A DNA stretch of 64,000 bases from an uncultured Lachnospiraceae bacterium (GCA_947630025.1 CANRFZ010000005.1:98093-162092); one strand, 5' to 3'; counted from the first letter of the stretch, positions 40,582-50,414 are shown. Notes: generated by a model from the sequence alone, not told the origin. Numbers and translations: made by a program.

Positions 40582-42585
40582 CTACAGCATCGACGCGATT
40601 TGGAAGACGATCCACGACACAATCCACGCCACGCCGCACTGCATACAGACGATTCCCAGCGTCTTCCACACGGAGCCTGTCTCCCGCCTGATCGTGGCCA
40701 CCGCCGCGACGCAGGGCGTATACAACAGGGTAAACACCAGAAAGCTGACCGCCGAAAGAGGCGTAAATACGCTGCCCAGCGTCTCGCTCAGATTGGACAT
40801 CCCGGTGCCCGTCAGCACGCTCAGCGTACTGACCACGGCTTCTTTGGCCGAGAAACCGCTGATCAGCGCCGTGGCCGCACGCCAGTCGTTGAAGCCTAAC
40901 GGCGTAAAGACCGGCGCAATCAGCTTGCCGATCATGGCCAGCAGACTCTCGCCGGAGTCCGCCACCACGTTTAACCGGGTGTCAAAGGTCTGCAAAAACC
41001 AGATCACCAGCGTGGCGAGAAAGATCACGGTAAACGCCCTCTGGATAAAATCCTTTGCTTTATCCCACATCAGGAGCAGCACGCTCTTGGCCGAAGGAAA
41101 ACGGTAGTTCGGCAGCTCCATCACAAACGGCATCGGCCTGCCCCGGTAGACCGTCAGTTTCAGCGCCACCGCGCAGACTACGCCGGTGAGAATCCCCATC
41201 ACGTACAATCCCATCATCACAAGCGCTTGGTATCTTTTGAAAAAGGCCGCCGCAAACACCGCATAGATCGGTATCTTGGCGGAGCAGCTGATAAACGGGA
41301 TCAGCATGATCGTCATCTTTTTATCCCGCTCGGAAGAAAGGGTTCTGGTGGACATCACCGCCGGCACGCTGCAGCCGAAACCGATCAGCATGGACACAAA
41401 GCTCTTGCCGGACAGTCCCAGCTTGCGCAGCGGCCTGTCCATCACAAAGGCGATCCGCGCCATATACCCCGAATCCTCCAGAATCGAGAGGAAGAAAAAC
41501 AACACGACGATAATCGGCAGGAAGCTCAGCACGCTCCCCACGCCGGTAAAAATGCCGTCGATTACCAGACTCTTGACAACAGGGTTGATACCGTACGCCG
41601 TAAGCCCCCGCTCCACCGCCGCCGAGATTCCGTCGATGGCACTGCTCAGCAGATCGCTGAGAAACGCCCCCAGAACGCCGAAAGTCATCCAGAACACAAA
41701 AAGCATGATGACAAGGAACGCGGGAATCGCCAGATATTTATTCGTCAGCACACTGTCGATCCGCACGCTTCGGATATGTTCCCTGCTCTCCCGGCATTTG
41801 ATGACCGACTGCGCGCAGACTTTTTCGATAAAGACATACCGCATATCCGCCAGCGCCGCGTTGCGGTCCATGCCGCTGTCCTGCTCCATCTCCACGATAC
41901 TGTGTTCCATCAGGTCTGTCTCGTTGTCGGACAGATTCAGTTCCTCTATAATATCGCGGTCGCCCTCCACGATCTTAGTCGCTGCAAAACGGGGCGACAT
42001 ACCGATCGCCTCCGCGTGATCCTCCACCTGATGGCTGACCGCATGGATGCACCGATGCACCGGCCCTTTCTCGCAGAAATCCGTGACCTTGGGATAGATA
42101 CGCCGCTGGGACACCTCCCGGATGGCATGGATCAGATCTTCGATTCCTTCGTTCTTCGCCGCGCTGATGGCCACCACCGGGATGCCCAGCGCCTCCTCCA
42201 TCTTGGCAATATCGATCGTGCCGCCGTTGTTCCGAACCTCATCCATCATATTCAGCGCCAGCACCATCGGGATGTGCATCTCCAGAAGCTGCAGCGTGAG
42301 ATACAGATTTCTCTCGATATTGGTGGCGTCCACGATATTGATAATTCCGTCGGGATGCTCTTTCAGGATAAATCTGCGCGTCACCAGCTCCTCGTTGCTA
42401 TAGGGCCTGATGGAATAAATCCCCGGCAGATCCACCACCGCGTCCTTTTTCTCCCCGCGGATCTCGCCCATCTTGGAATCCACCGTCACGCCGGGAAAAT
42501 TCCCCACGTGCTGATTGGAACCCGTAAGCTGATTAAAAAGCGTCGTCTTGCCGCAATTCTGATTGCCCACCAATGCGTATATCAT
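40582..42585 (-). CDS. feoB: Ferrous iron transporter FeoB
   Basis: This 667-residue protein has an N-terminal GTPase with P-loop GNQNCGKTTLFNQLTGSNQH, switch GNFPGVTVDSKMG, DLPGIYSIRPYS and LNMMDEV, a helical GDI-like domain (about 175-275), then about 10 membrane helices with the two FeoB gate regions (FGCSVPAVMSTRTLSSERD and AALISGFSAKEAVVSTLSVL). It imports Fe2+ in a GTP-driven way. FeoA is encoded 55 bp upstream. No feoC is visible. Confidence 0.97.
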   Translation of the reverse strand: MIYALVGNQNCGKTTLFNQLTGSNQHVGNFPGVTVDSKMGEIRGEKKDAVVDLPGIYSIRPYSNEELVTRRFILKEHPDGIINIVDATNIERNLYLTLQLLEMHIPMVLALNMMDEVRNNGGTIDIAKMEEALGIPVVAISAAKNEGIEDLIHAIREVSQRRIYPKVTDFCEKGPVHRCIHAVSHQVEDHAEAIGMSPRFAATKIVEGDRDIIEELNLSDNETDLMEHSIVEMEQDSGMDRNAALADMRYVFIEKVCAQSVIKCRESREHIRSVRIDSVLTNKYLAIPAFLVIMLFVFWMTFGVLGAFLSDLLSSAIDGISAAVERGLTAYGINPVVKSLVIDGIFTGVGSVLSFLPIIVVLFFFLSILEDSGYMARIAFVMDRPLRKLGLSGKSFVSMLIGFGCSVPAVMSTRTLSSERDKKMTIMLIPFISCSAKIPIYAVFAAAFFKRYQALVMMGLYVMGILTGVVCAVALKLTVYRGRPMPFVMELPNYRFPSAKSVLLLMWDKAKDFIQRAFTVIFLATLVIWFLQTFDTRLNVVADSGESLLAMIGKLIAPVFTPLGFNDWRAATALISGFSAKEAVVSTLSVLTGTGMSNLSETLGSVFTPLSAVSFLVFTLLYTPCVAAVATIRRETGSVWKTLGIVCMQCGVAWIVSWIVFQIASML

Positions 42586-42640
42586 AGTGATCCTTTCCGT
42601 GCCTTCCTGTTATGCCAAATCGTGTATTCCATCAGGCGTC

Positions 42641-42865
42641 CTATAGCTTCTCCACCTCGATCTGCCCGGCATCCTCCCTGCGTATCGTCAGCTCGTAACC
42701 CCGCAGCCGGATCTCGATCGGATCACCCATCGGCGCTACCTTCTGCACGCTCACGATGGTTTTCGGCGTAAGCCCCATATCCAGCAGCCTGCACCTAAGC
42801 GCATTTTCACCACCCACGCCCGTTATCCTGACCTGTTCCCCTATCGCTATCCCGTCTAATGTCAT
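42641..42865 (-). CDS. feoA: FeoA domain protein
   Basis: This 74-residue SH3-like protein (GEQVRITGVGGENALRCRLL, DMGLTPKTIVSVQKVAPMGD, RGYELTIRREDAGQIEVEK) helps FeoB. The ATG at 42865 gives the usual length. An open frame continues 34 codons further to an ATG at 42967, and that longer form cannot be ruled out. Confidence 0.92.
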   Translation of the reverse strand: MTLDGIAIGEQVRITGVGGENALRCRLLDMGLTPKTIVSVQKVAPMGDPIEIRLRGYELTIRREDAGQIEVEKL

Positions 42866-42972
42866 GTCTCCACTGTCCTTTCCTTTTCTTCCGGTATGCG
42901 GCGCTGCCGCAGATAAAACCGCCTCTTGGAACTCCTGCGCGCTGCCACAGGCCATCTTATCCTGCAAGCGCC

Positions 42973-43024
42973 CTTACGAAAACCCTCTTACGAAAAACCC
43001 CTACGAAAAACCCCTACGAAAACA
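42973..43024. repeat. Short tandem repeat (ACGAAAAACCCCT)
   Basis: Four imperfect copies of a 13-bp unit lie at the 3' end of the SDR gene; the stop codon falls inside the last copy. Confidence 0.7.
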
Positions 43025-43934
43025 CGTGCGCAAAGGCCCGGTACGTCCTCCGCATCCCTTCCGCGAAATCCAGATAGCGCATTCCCAGCTCCTCTTTGCT
43101 CCGCGTATTATCACACAACTCCGTCTCCTGCGCCGTTGCCGGAAAAGGCACGGGAATCTGCCCCGCCTCCGCCTCGGCTATCGTCATGGGAATCTCCCGC
43201 AGGGCTTCCGTTACCTCAGGCGGCGCGGCGGCCCGCAGCGTCTCCCACAAGAGAGGATAATCTGCGATCTCCTCCTGGCACAGATTGTAGGCCCGCCCGT
43301 ACGCCCTCCGGTTGCCGATCACGCGCAGAATGGCGTCTGCGGCATCCTTGACATATACGAACTGGAATCTGCCGTCCGCGTCGGTAAACCGTGGCAGCGT
43401 ATGCTCTGTAACCATCATATGAATATAGGCGGATTCCCTGGGCGCATAATTGTACGGCCCATACAGGATCGCCGGTCGCAGCACCGTATAAGGAATGTCC
43501 CTGTCCCCGCAGACGCGGCGCACTTCCTCCTCCAGCGCAGCCTTGCCCGCGATATAAGCGCCGGCCTCCCCGCCGAAATGCCGCCGTTCCAGCGGATGGT
43601 CTTCCGTCTTGACCAGACCGCTTCCCCGCTCGTAGACGTCCACCGTGCTGATCAGGATATACTGTCCGATCTTCCCGGTGATGCCTGCCGCCGCCGTCTC
43701 CACGTCGCCCGCGGCATAGGCGCAGAAGTCGATCACCGCGTCATAGTCGCCGTCGCAGGCAGCAAGGGCCGCGGCGCTATGCCTGTCGCCTGTCACCTGA
43801 CGGACGCCGAAGTCCTCCATAGAATACGTTCCACGGTTGAGCAGGGTGATCTGACAGTCGCGCCCGCTCCCTGCCGCTTCCATGACAAATACCCTGCCGT
43901 AAAAATAACTGCCGCCAATCACCAGTAGATTCAT
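43014..43934 (-). CDS. NAD-dependent epimerase/dehydratase (extended SDR)
   Basis: This 306-residue protein starts MNLLVIGGSYFYGRVFVMEA with the Rossmann GGxxxxGR motif. It then has YILISTVDVYERGSGLVKTE, VLRPAILYGPYNYAPRESAY and FVYVKDAADAILRVIG. The active-site YxxxK is probably the AYIAGKAALEEEV stretch. The substrate, probably a nucleotide sugar, is unknown. It stands alone upstream of feoA. Confidence 0.85.
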   Translation of the reverse strand: MNLLVIGGSYFYGRVFVMEAAGSGRDCQITLLNRGTYSMEDFGVRQVTGDRHSAAALAACDGDYDAVIDFCAYAAGDVETAAAGITGKIGQYILISTVDVYERGSGLVKTEDHPLERRHFGGEAGAYIAGKAALEEEVRRVCGDRDIPYTVLRPAILYGPYNYAPRESAYIHMMVTEHTLPRFTDADGRFQFVYVKDAADAILRVIGNRRAYGRAYNLCQEEIADYPLLWETLRAAAPPEVTEALREIPMTIAEAEAGQIPVPFPATAQETELCDNTRSKEELGMRYLDFAEGMRRTYRAFAHVFS

Positions 43935-43982
43935 GTTTTCTCCTCTATTCCTATGCTATTGCCTGCGCACATCGAGATCTCA

Positions 43983-44110
43983 CAGGCAAGGTGACATCTC
44001 CTGCTTATATCAGTCCCGCAGCAGGCAAAACGACGTCTCCTGTTCCTATCGTACTCTCACAGGCAAAGTGCCGTCTCCTGTTCCTATCGATCCACAAGAG
44101 GCAGGGCGCT
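43983..44110. repeat. Imperfect 38-39 bp tandem repeat
   Basis: Three full units and a partial one start with CAGGCAA(G/A) and contain GTCTCCTG(T/C)T(C/T)(A/C)TAT. They fill most of the 229-bp gap between the UPF0397 gene and the SDR gene. Confidence 0.65.
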
Positions 44111-44163
44111 GCCGCGCAAAAAGAGCCGCCGCCAGTCCAGCGGCAGCTCCGAGCTATCCTGTA

Positions 44164-44706
44164 TTACCGTTCCTCATCCTGCGGGGCTTTCTTGGCAATC
44201 GCCTGCGCATATACCACCAGAAGCAGCGTGCCGACGACCGCCGTTGTGAGAATATTCGCTCCGGCTGCCATAAGCCCCTGTGCAAAGAGCTTTTCCACCG
44301 GTTCCGCATAAATCACGATATCAAGGCAGGGCGCGATAACGCCCCATGCGATCAGGTGTGCCGCCGCCTGCGCGATATTAAACCGAATCAGCTTGCCAGA
44401 CTCCAACCCGCTGCGAAGATCCGTCTTCCAAGTCGCCACGCCGATGATCAGCCCCACGCAGGCGGACGCGATGATCCAGCTCCACCATGGGCCGCCGCCA
44501 GTCACATCGATCAGCGTATGGCCGATCAGACCGATCAGGCACCCGGCCACCGGGCCAAACAACGTCGCAAACACCGCCTGAACCGCATACTGCAGGCTCA
44601 CATACGTATTGGAAACCGGCGTGGGAATGGAGATCTTCCCCAGCAGCAAAAACAACGCCGCTCCAACGACAATGGCAGCTATGGTTTTCATCGAGAATTT
44701 TTTCAT
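44164..44706 (-). CDS. UPF0397-family ECF transporter substrate-binding (S) component
   Basis: This 180-residue membrane protein has five or six helices. It contains the family text ISIPTPVSNTYVSLQYAVQA, VFATLFGPVAGCLIGLIGHT and GGGPWWSWIIASACVGLIIG. In other genomes UPF0397 proteins stand next to ECF ATPase and T components and move vitamin-like substrates; none is adjacent here, so it must share a general energising module. The ATG at 44706 follows GGAGAATC. A small hairpin (CGTGTGA AAAT TACACG) lies in its leader, with no known riboswitch recognised. Confidence 0.88.
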   Translation of the reverse strand: MKKFSMKTIAAIVVGAALFLLLGKISIPTPVSNTYVSLQYAVQAVFATLFGPVAGCLIGLIGHTLIDVTGGGPWWSWIIASACVGLIIGVATWKTDLRSGLESGKLIRFNIAQAAAHLIAWGVIAPCLDIVIYAEPVEKLFAQGLMAAGANILTTAVVGTLLLVVYAQAIAKKAPQDEER

Positions 44707-44841
44707 ACGATTCTCCGTTCCGGAGCGTTCCCATGTGAAAAGCAGCACATCCGTGTAATTTTCACACGAATCTCCTTCTGTTTTATTATATTCAGTATAC
44801 CTTCCGTATCATCCGTCTGTCAACAGAGGCGCGCCCGTCCG

Positions 44842-44925
44842 TCAGTTCTTAGTTCTTGATTCTTAGCTCTTAGCTCTCTCTCAGCCCTTAGCTCTTAACT
44901 TTCAGCTCTCAGCTCTTAATTCTTG
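44842..44925. repeat. Heptamer tandem repeat (GAGCTAA/GAGCTGA on the minus strand)
   Basis: About eleven degenerate copies of a 7-bp unit follow and partly cover the 3' end of the DUF711 gene. The repeat period is disturbed once by an extra GA. Confidence 0.75.
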
Positions 44926-46280
44926 AAGCTGTGGATCGGTGCGGGTATCCTGCCGCCGCGGTTGATAAAGTTGTCGCAGGAGAAGCCGTTGACAGGCATG
45001 ATCGGCGCATAGCCCAGCAGTCCGCCGAACTCCACCGTCTCTCCGACGCCCTTGCCGATCACCGGGATCAGACGCACCGCCGTGGTCTTCTGGTTCACCA
45101 TGCCGATAGCCATCTCATCCGCGATAATGCCGGATATGGTAGTCGCCTTAGTGTCTCCCGGTATGGCGATCATATCTAACCCCACGGAGCACACGCACGT
45201 CATCGCCTCCAGCTTTTCCAGCGTCAGCGCTCCCGCGGACACGGCATCGATCATTCCCTGATCCTCGCTGACCGGAATAAACGCGCCGCTCAGACCGCCC
45301 ACATAAGAGGACGCCATCACGCCGCCCTTTTTCACCTGATCGTTCAGCAGCGCCAGAGCCGCCGTCGTACCGGGCGCCCCCGCGCGCTCCAGTCCGATCT
45401 CGCACAGTATCTCCGCCACGGAATCCCCTACCGCCGGCGTAGGCGCCAGCGACAGATCCACGATACCGAAAGGAACGCCGAGCATCCGCGAGGCTTCTTT
45501 GGCCACGAGCTGCCCTACCCGCGTCACTTTAAAAGCGGTCTTTTTGATCGTCTCGCACAGAATTTCAAAATTCTCCCCACGGACTTTTTCCAATGCGGTC
45601 TTCACAACGCCCGGCCCGCTGACGCCTACGTTGATCACCCTGTCCGCCTCCGTTACGCCGTGGAACGCGCCCGCCATAAACGGATTGTCGTCCGGCGCGT
45701 TGCAGAATACGACCAGCTTCGCACATCCGAGGGAATCCGCCTCTTTCGTCGCCTGCGCCGTCTGCAGGATCACCTCGCCCATCAGCTTCACCGCGTCCAT
45801 ATTGATGCCGGTGCGGGTAGAGCCCACGTTGACGGAACTGCACACCCGCTCCGTTTCGGCCAATGCCTGCGGAATGGAGCGGATCAGCATCTCGTCCGCC
45901 GCCGTCATGCCCTTGGCCACCAGCGCGGAATACCCGCCGATAAAATTGACGCCCACCTCATGCGCCACCCTGTCGAGTGTGCGCGCAATCGATACGAAGT
46001 CTTCCGGCGTCCTGCAGGCCGCCCCGCCCGCCAGCGCGACAGGCGTGACGGATATGCGCTTATTTACAATCGGCACGCCATATTCCGCGGAGATATATTC
46101 CCCGGTCTTCACCAGATCCTTGGCAGACTCGTATATCTTGCGGTAGATTTTCTCATTCAGGGCATCCAGATCCGCATCGATACAGTCTAACAGGCTGATT
46201 CCCATCGTGATGGTGCGCACGTCCAGATTTTCCTTTTCGATCATTTCGTTGGTTTCCGCTACTTCAAATATATTAATCAT
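44916..46280 (-). CDS. PFL-like protein of the UPF0210/DUF711 family
   Basis: This 454-residue cytosolic protein matches the DUF711 family: [60 protein letters not shown] and [20 protein letters not shown]. It has a glycyl-radical-enzyme-like fold but no known reaction. It is encoded 19 bp downstream of an ACT-domain gene, the standard pairing, which suggests amino-acid-linked control. Confidence 0.93.
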   Translation of the reverse strand: MINIFEVAETNEMIEKENLDVRTITMGISLLDCIDADLDALNEKIYRKIYESAKDLVKTGEYISAEYGVPIVNKRISVTPVALAGGAACRTPEDFVSIARTLDRVAHEVGVNFIGGYSALVAKGMTAADEMLIRSIPQALAETERVCSSVNVGSTRTGINMDAVKLMGEVILQTAQATKEADSLGCAKLVVFCNAPDDNPFMAGAFHGVTEADRVINVGVSGPGVVKTALEKVRGENFEILCETIKKTAFKVTRVGQLVAKEASRMLGVPFGIVDLSLAPTPAVGDSVAEILCEIGLERAGAPGTTAALALLNDQVKKGGVMASSYVGGLSGAFIPVSEDQGMIDAVSAGALTLEKLEAMTCVCSVGLDMIAIPGDTKATTISGIIADEMAIGMVNQKTTAVRLIPVIGKGVGETVEFGGLLGYAPIMPVNGFSCDNFINRGGRIPAPIHSFKN

Positions 46281-46299
46281 GCTTATCCCTTCTCACTTG

Positions 46300-46572
46300 T
46301 TAGATCCTGTGCATCTGGTCAAAGATTTCCTCTTTCTGGCATTTGATGATAACGCCGATGCTCTCGCCCAGCCGGTCCAGTTCCCGCACGATATCGCCGA
46401 AATCCTTCTGCGTCCGGTTCGTATCCACGATCATCATCATATTGAAATAGTCCTGCACGATAGTCTGGGAAATGTCCAGAATATTGATCTGGTTGTCCGC
46501 CAGATAGGTACATACCCGCGCGATAATGCCTACCGTATCTTTGCCCACCACTGTAATGATTGTCTTTTTCAT
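46300..46572 (-). CDS. ACT-domain protein (UPF0237)
   Basis: This 90-residue protein is one ACT domain (MKKTIITVVGKDTVGIIARV, LADNQINILDISQTIVQDYF). It should bind an amino acid or similar ligand and sense it for the DUF711 protein encoded next. The pair is conserved in many Firmicutes; the ligand is unknown. Confidence 0.93.
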   Translation of the reverse strand: MKKTIITVVGKDTVGIIARVCTYLADNQINILDISQTIVQDYFNMMMIVDTNRTQKDFGDIVRELDRLGESIGVIIKCQKEEIFDQMHRI

Positions 46573-46669
46573 CGTCCTCTCCTTTGCCCGTTCCGACTAT
46601 CCGAAGCCGGCCCGCATATGCCGCCGCCCGCCGGCGGTGTGTTTCCGGTGAATTTATATCTCGATCACC

Positions 46670-47467
46670 TTATATCTCGATCATCTGCGACACTTCGCTT
46701 CGCTTCGCCACATACAACGGAAAATCGCTGCCGTTGTAGGGGGTGTCCGACATCGTCACTTCTACCCGCACCGATTCATACGCCAGTTCCGGCAGATTGT
46801 TTTCCTTGCTGAGATGCCCCAGCACCACCGCCTGCATCCCGTCGTGCAGCACTCTGCTCAGAAGCCTTCCGGCGGCCTCGTTGGACAGGTGCCCCCTCTC
46901 GCTCAGAATGCGCTGCTTGAGATAATAGGGGTAGGGCCCGACCTGCAGCATACGGACGTCGTGGTTGGCTTCCAGATACAGGATATCCAGATCCCGCAGG
47001 CACTCCACCGTATAGTCGTTGTAACATCCCAGATCCGTGATGACCGCCGCCCGCTGCCTGCCGTGGCTGATCCGGTATGCCACCGGTTCCGCCGCGTCGT
47101 GGGACGTCCGTATCGGATAGAGCGACATATCCTTCACAATATATTTCTCGTCCGCCTTCACATAATGAAAAAGCGATTCGTCGATCTTTCCCAGCGATGC
47201 CGTCTGCCTGACGGCAGCGATCGTTCCCGCCGTGCCGTAGATCGGAATCCCGTATTTTCTCGCCAGAACGCCGAGTCCGTTAATATGGTCGGAATGCTCA
47301 TGGGTGACAAAGATGCCGTCCAGCTCGGACAGTTTAATCCCCAGGGCCGCCGCGCCCTCCTCTATCCTTTTTGCACTGATGCCCGCGTCTATCAGCAGAT
47401 GCGTGGCGTCGGAGCCGACATAAACGCAGTTTCCGCTGCTGCCGCTGGCAATACTGCATAGTCTCAT
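46670..47467 (-). CDS. Metallo-beta-lactamase-fold hydrolase (WalJ/YycJ-like)
   Basis: This 265-residue protein starts MRLCSIASGSSGNCVYVGSD and contains the metal site VTHEHSDHINGL, a later AVITDLGCYND and YLEANHDVRMLQ, HLSNEAAGRLLSRVL and VLGHLSKENN. The start pattern SIASGSSGNC is the signature of YycJ/WalJ, linked to cell-division/wall control in other Firmicutes. It lies just after the FtsA-related gene. Confidence 0.9.
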   Translation of the reverse strand: MRLCSIASGSSGNCVYVGSDATHLLIDAGISAKRIEEGAAALGIKLSELDGIFVTHEHSDHINGLGVLARKYGIPIYGTAGTIAAVRQTASLGKIDESLFHYVKADEKYIVKDMSLYPIRTSHDAAEPVAYRISHGRQRAAVITDLGCYNDYTVECLRDLDILYLEANHDVRMLQVGPYPYYLKQRILSERGHLSNEAAGRLLSRVLHDGMQAVVLGHLSKENNLPELAYESVRVEVTMSDTPYNGSDFPLYVAKRSEVSQMIEI

Positions 47468-47514
47468 AGTGTTCTTCTTTTCTTTCCGTATGTTATTCTG
47501 TGCAGGAACCCGCG

Positions 47515-49821
47515 CTAATGTTTCCAGTAGATCTCGATGGTCTCGCCGCCGTGAATCGTCTCCATATACTGCGCATCCCTGCCGTTCAGCTTCGTGACGA
47601 TACCGCTGCCTTGGGGCTTGGACAGATCGAAATCGATGCAGGAAAAGACATCCACGAAAACATACTCCTTCTTGCCGGAGAGACGCACCTGCTCGCCGTT
47701 GACGGTCACGTAGATGACGCGGCCCTGCTCCTTCGGCCCGCCTGCCGCCGTATCGGAAGCCGTCTGCTGCGACTGTCCAGCCTGCGCCGACGTATCTGCC
47801 GCCTTGTCTGCTGCCGTCATGCCGCCATCCGCGGACGCCGTATCTGTATCTGCCTCAGACGCCCCTTCCGCTGCCGTCCCTGCGCCTGCTCCTGCTGCCG
47901 CCGTGTCCGCCGTTGTCTCCGTCAGAACCGATGCCTCTGTCTCTATCTTTGTCTCTGTCTCCGCCGCTATCTCTGCGTCTTCCCCGGTCTCCTCAGCCTC
48001 CGGGAGATCCCGGTAGGAATCCGCCATGCCGCCCTCATACTTGTCGCGGTCGGAGAGCTGCAGCTCCTCCATCGTCCATACGACGGAAAAGTTTTCATAG
48101 ACCTTCGTGTCCATATCCGCCAGCTTATTGTTGACATAGATATTCATCTCACGGTTGATGATCACATCCATAAACTCCGCGATCTGGCGCACCGTATAGT
48201 ACCCCAGAATCTCAATGGAATCGTTCTCCTGTATACTGTAATACCCCGACTGGAGCCGGCCGTTGACGCTGGCAAACTTAGGCAGGTCGATCTGTCTGTC
48301 GTTGACCTCCACCCGCATGGTCGCGCCGTACTCCGGGAGCTGGTTGATATCCATTTGTGCGGCCTCTCCCGCCGTGGATTCCGTCACCCTGATCTGGTCG
48401 TTGGCGTGGATCGGCGTATAGATGTCCGCCTCACTGCCGTTGACGGTGATCACCGCGGCTTCTCCCAGCGCGCCGCGGGTGATGCGCGGCTTGCCGTTCA
48501 CCGTATAATTCAGTTCCCTGCCGCGTCTGGGGAATAGCCCGTCATTGGGGAACTCCGCCTGCATCGCCGCATCTACCACCGCCGCCTTATTGTTGTCGTA
48601 GATCTTGATTCTCTGGTCGTTAAAGTAGACAAAGATAAAATTATTACTCTGCTCATAAAAGCTCAGGCAGATACCGATTGGCGTCACCATCAGGGAATCC
48701 TTGTGGGCGTCGGCCTCCAGAAATTCGATGTTCTGCATAACTTCCTCGCCCCGCACCGCGACTCTCTCCGGCTGGATGCCCAGCTTGGCGGCCAGCGCCT
48801 CCGTGTACCCCGGAAGCATACCGCCGCCGCCCACCACGAACACGGCGCTGACGGATTTGTCGCCGTTTAACTCTTTGATCTTGGCGGCCACCCGCTCCGT
48901 CATATCGGAGATCACGTCCGCCGTCACCTGTTCCACTTCCGCCGCGGAGATCGTCTGGGACAGGCCCATGATATCCTTGTACTCGATCTGTTCCCGGACG
49001 CCGGTCTCACGCTTGATATGCTCCGCCGTGGCAAAATCCACCAGACAGTGTTTCGCCACCACTTCCGTCAGGCTGTCGCCCGCTATGGGAATCATCCCGT
49101 AGGCGATAATGCTTCCGTCCTTAGTCACGGAAATATCGGACGTTCCGGCTCCCACATCCACCAGCGCGATATTTAACATCCGGTACATCTCCGGGATCGC
49201 CACCTGAATGGCCGCGATGGGCTCCAGCGTCAGATTGACCACTTCCAGCCCCGCCTGTCCGACGGCTTTATACAGGCCGTCCACCACGTCTTCCGGCAGA
49301 AACGTGGCGATCATGTCCGCGCCGATCGTCCGTGCCTTATGCCCTTCCAGATTGCCGATCGTATAACCGTTCATATAATAGCGGACAACGGAATAGCCGA
49401 CGCAGTAAAATTTCATCTCCGTGTCGTTGTCCTTCAAAAATTCTTCATAAGCCTTCTCCACGCCCATGGAATCCAGCGCGTAGATATCCTCGCCGCCGAT
49501 CTCCCGGTCGCCCTCCATCTCCATATCCACCCGGACGGTAACGGTCTTGAGCACGCGGCCCGCGGCGGCGATACATACGTCCTTCAACGGCCTGTTGATC
49601 TTCTTTTCCAGTTCGGCCTTTACCTCGCTGATGGTCTCGCCCACCTTGTAAATATCGTGGATCTGGCCGTCCAGCATCGACCGCGTCGTATGCTCCCTGA
49701 TGCTCTGCGTGACAACATAGAATTTATCCCCGACGCGGTAGCCCACCGTGCCGACGATGCTTCTCGTCCCGATATCTAAGCCAAACACTAATTGTCCCGG
49801 ATATTTCATAACTCCTGACAT
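47515..49821 (-). CDS. FtsA-related cell division ATPase with long C-terminal extension
   Basis: This 768-residue protein has the actin/FtsA ATPase core: VFGLDIGTRSIVGTVGYRVG near the start, an SHS2-like insert (KDVCIAAAGRVLKTVTV), ALVDVGAGTSDISVTKDG, and VFVVGGGGMLPGYTEALA. After about residue 400 come ~220 residues of beta-rich sequence, an Ala/Thr/Glu low-complexity stretch (about 620-720, ETETKIETEASVLTETTADT), and a last folded domain (RVIYVTVNGEQVRLSGKK). It is far longer than FtsA (~420). It overlaps coaE by 16 bp; the ATG at 49821 has GGGGAAAGG. Confidence 0.88.
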   Translation of the reverse strand: MSGVMKYPGQLVFGLDIGTRSIVGTVGYRVGDKFYVVTQSIREHTTRSMLDGQIHDIYKVGETISEVKAELEKKINRPLKDVCIAAAGRVLKTVTVRVDMEMEGDREIGGEDIYALDSMGVEKAYEEFLKDNDTEMKFYCVGYSVVRYYMNGYTIGNLEGHKARTIGADMIATFLPEDVVDGLYKAVGQAGLEVVNLTLEPIAAIQVAIPEMYRMLNIALVDVGAGTSDISVTKDGSIIAYGMIPIAGDSLTEVVAKHCLVDFATAEHIKRETGVREQIEYKDIMGLSQTISAAEVEQVTADVISDMTERVAAKIKELNGDKSVSAVFVVGGGGMLPGYTEALAAKLGIQPERVAVRGEEVMQNIEFLEADAHKDSLMVTPIGICLSFYEQSNNFIFVYFNDQRIKIYDNNKAAVVDAAMQAEFPNDGLFPRRGRELNYTVNGKPRITRGALGEAAVITVNGSEADIYTPIHANDQIRVTESTAGEAAQMDINQLPEYGATMRVEVNDRQIDLPKFASVNGRLQSGYYSIQENDSIEILGYYTVRQIAEFMDVIINREMNIYVNNKLADMDTKVYENFSVVWTMEELQLSDRDKYEGGMADSYRDLPEAEETGEDAEIAAETETKIETEASVLTETTADTAAAGAGAGTAAEGASEADTDTASADGGMTAADKAADTSAQAGQSQQTASDTAAGGPKEQGRVIYVTVNGEQVRLSGKKEYVFVDVFSCIDFDLSKPQGSGIVTKLNGRDAQYMETIHGGETIEIYWKH

Positions 49822-50414
49822 GATCCTTTCCCCAGTTTTTGCTCGATCTGCCGGTAGGTGTCCTGCAGGCTGCCGCTGTTGTCGATCACCACCGTACAAT
49901 GCCTGCCGTATTCCTCCTCCGAAAGCTGCCTGCGCATGATACTGTCCGTCTTTGCCTCGGTATAGCCTCTGGACTGCCGCAGTCTCTCCCTGCGCGCCTT
50001 TTCCTCCGTCCGGATATACCACATCTCATCCACCGTCCGGTCATAACCGTTCTCGATCAGCAGCGCAGATTCGAGGAACAGATAGTCCGTCTGGCCCGCC
50101 GCACGCTCCTGCCTGATAACGTCCGCAATATACTGCCTTACCGCCGGATGCACGATGCCGTTGACCTGTGCCAGCAGCTCCCTGTCGCCAAAGATCGCGG
50201 CTGCCATCCTGCCCCTGTCGATCTCGCCGTCCGCGCCGAGGATGTCTTTTCCCAGCAGGGCGGTCAGCGCGTCATAACAGGCGCCGCCCCTCCTCTCCAG
50301 CTCATGAGCGGCCTCGTCCGCGATAATGACGCGGCAGTTGTAATGACTGCGCAGATAGTTCAGAATTTCCGTTTTGCCGCTGCCTACGCCGCCGGTGATC
50401 CCGATGATCTTCAT
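49806..50414 (-). CDS. coaE: Dephospho-CoA kinase
   Basis: CoaE phosphorylates dephospho-CoA, the last step to coenzyme A. The 202-residue protein starts MKIIGITGGVGSGKTEILNY with the P-loop, then VIIADEAAHELERRGGACY and AGQTDYLFLESALLIENGYD. It follows polA by six bp, the usual Firmicutes order. Confidence 0.96.
   Translation of the reverse strand: MKIIGITGGVGSGKTEILNYLRSHYNCRVIIADEAAHELERRGGACYDALTALLGKDILGADGEIDRGRMAAAIFGDRELLAQVNGIVHPAVRQYIADVIRQERAAGQTDYLFLESALLIENGYDRTVDEMWYIRTEEKARRERLRQSRGYTEAKTDSIMRRQLSEEEYGRHCTVVIDNSGSLQDTYRQIEQKLGKGSCQEL

Noticed and set aside
43983..44110. Possible CRISPR array
   Set aside because: The units are degenerate along their whole length, there are no unique spacers of constant size, and no cas gene is present.
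44707..44841. Vitamin riboswitch in front of the UPF0397 S component
   Set aside because: Only one small hairpin is visible; none of the conserved cores of RFN, THI-box, cobalamin or folate switches could be recognised.
49822..50022. FtsA-like protein starting at 50022
   Set aside because: The added stretch lies in the coaE coding region out of frame and has a non-natural composition; the ATG at 49821 has a ribosome site.
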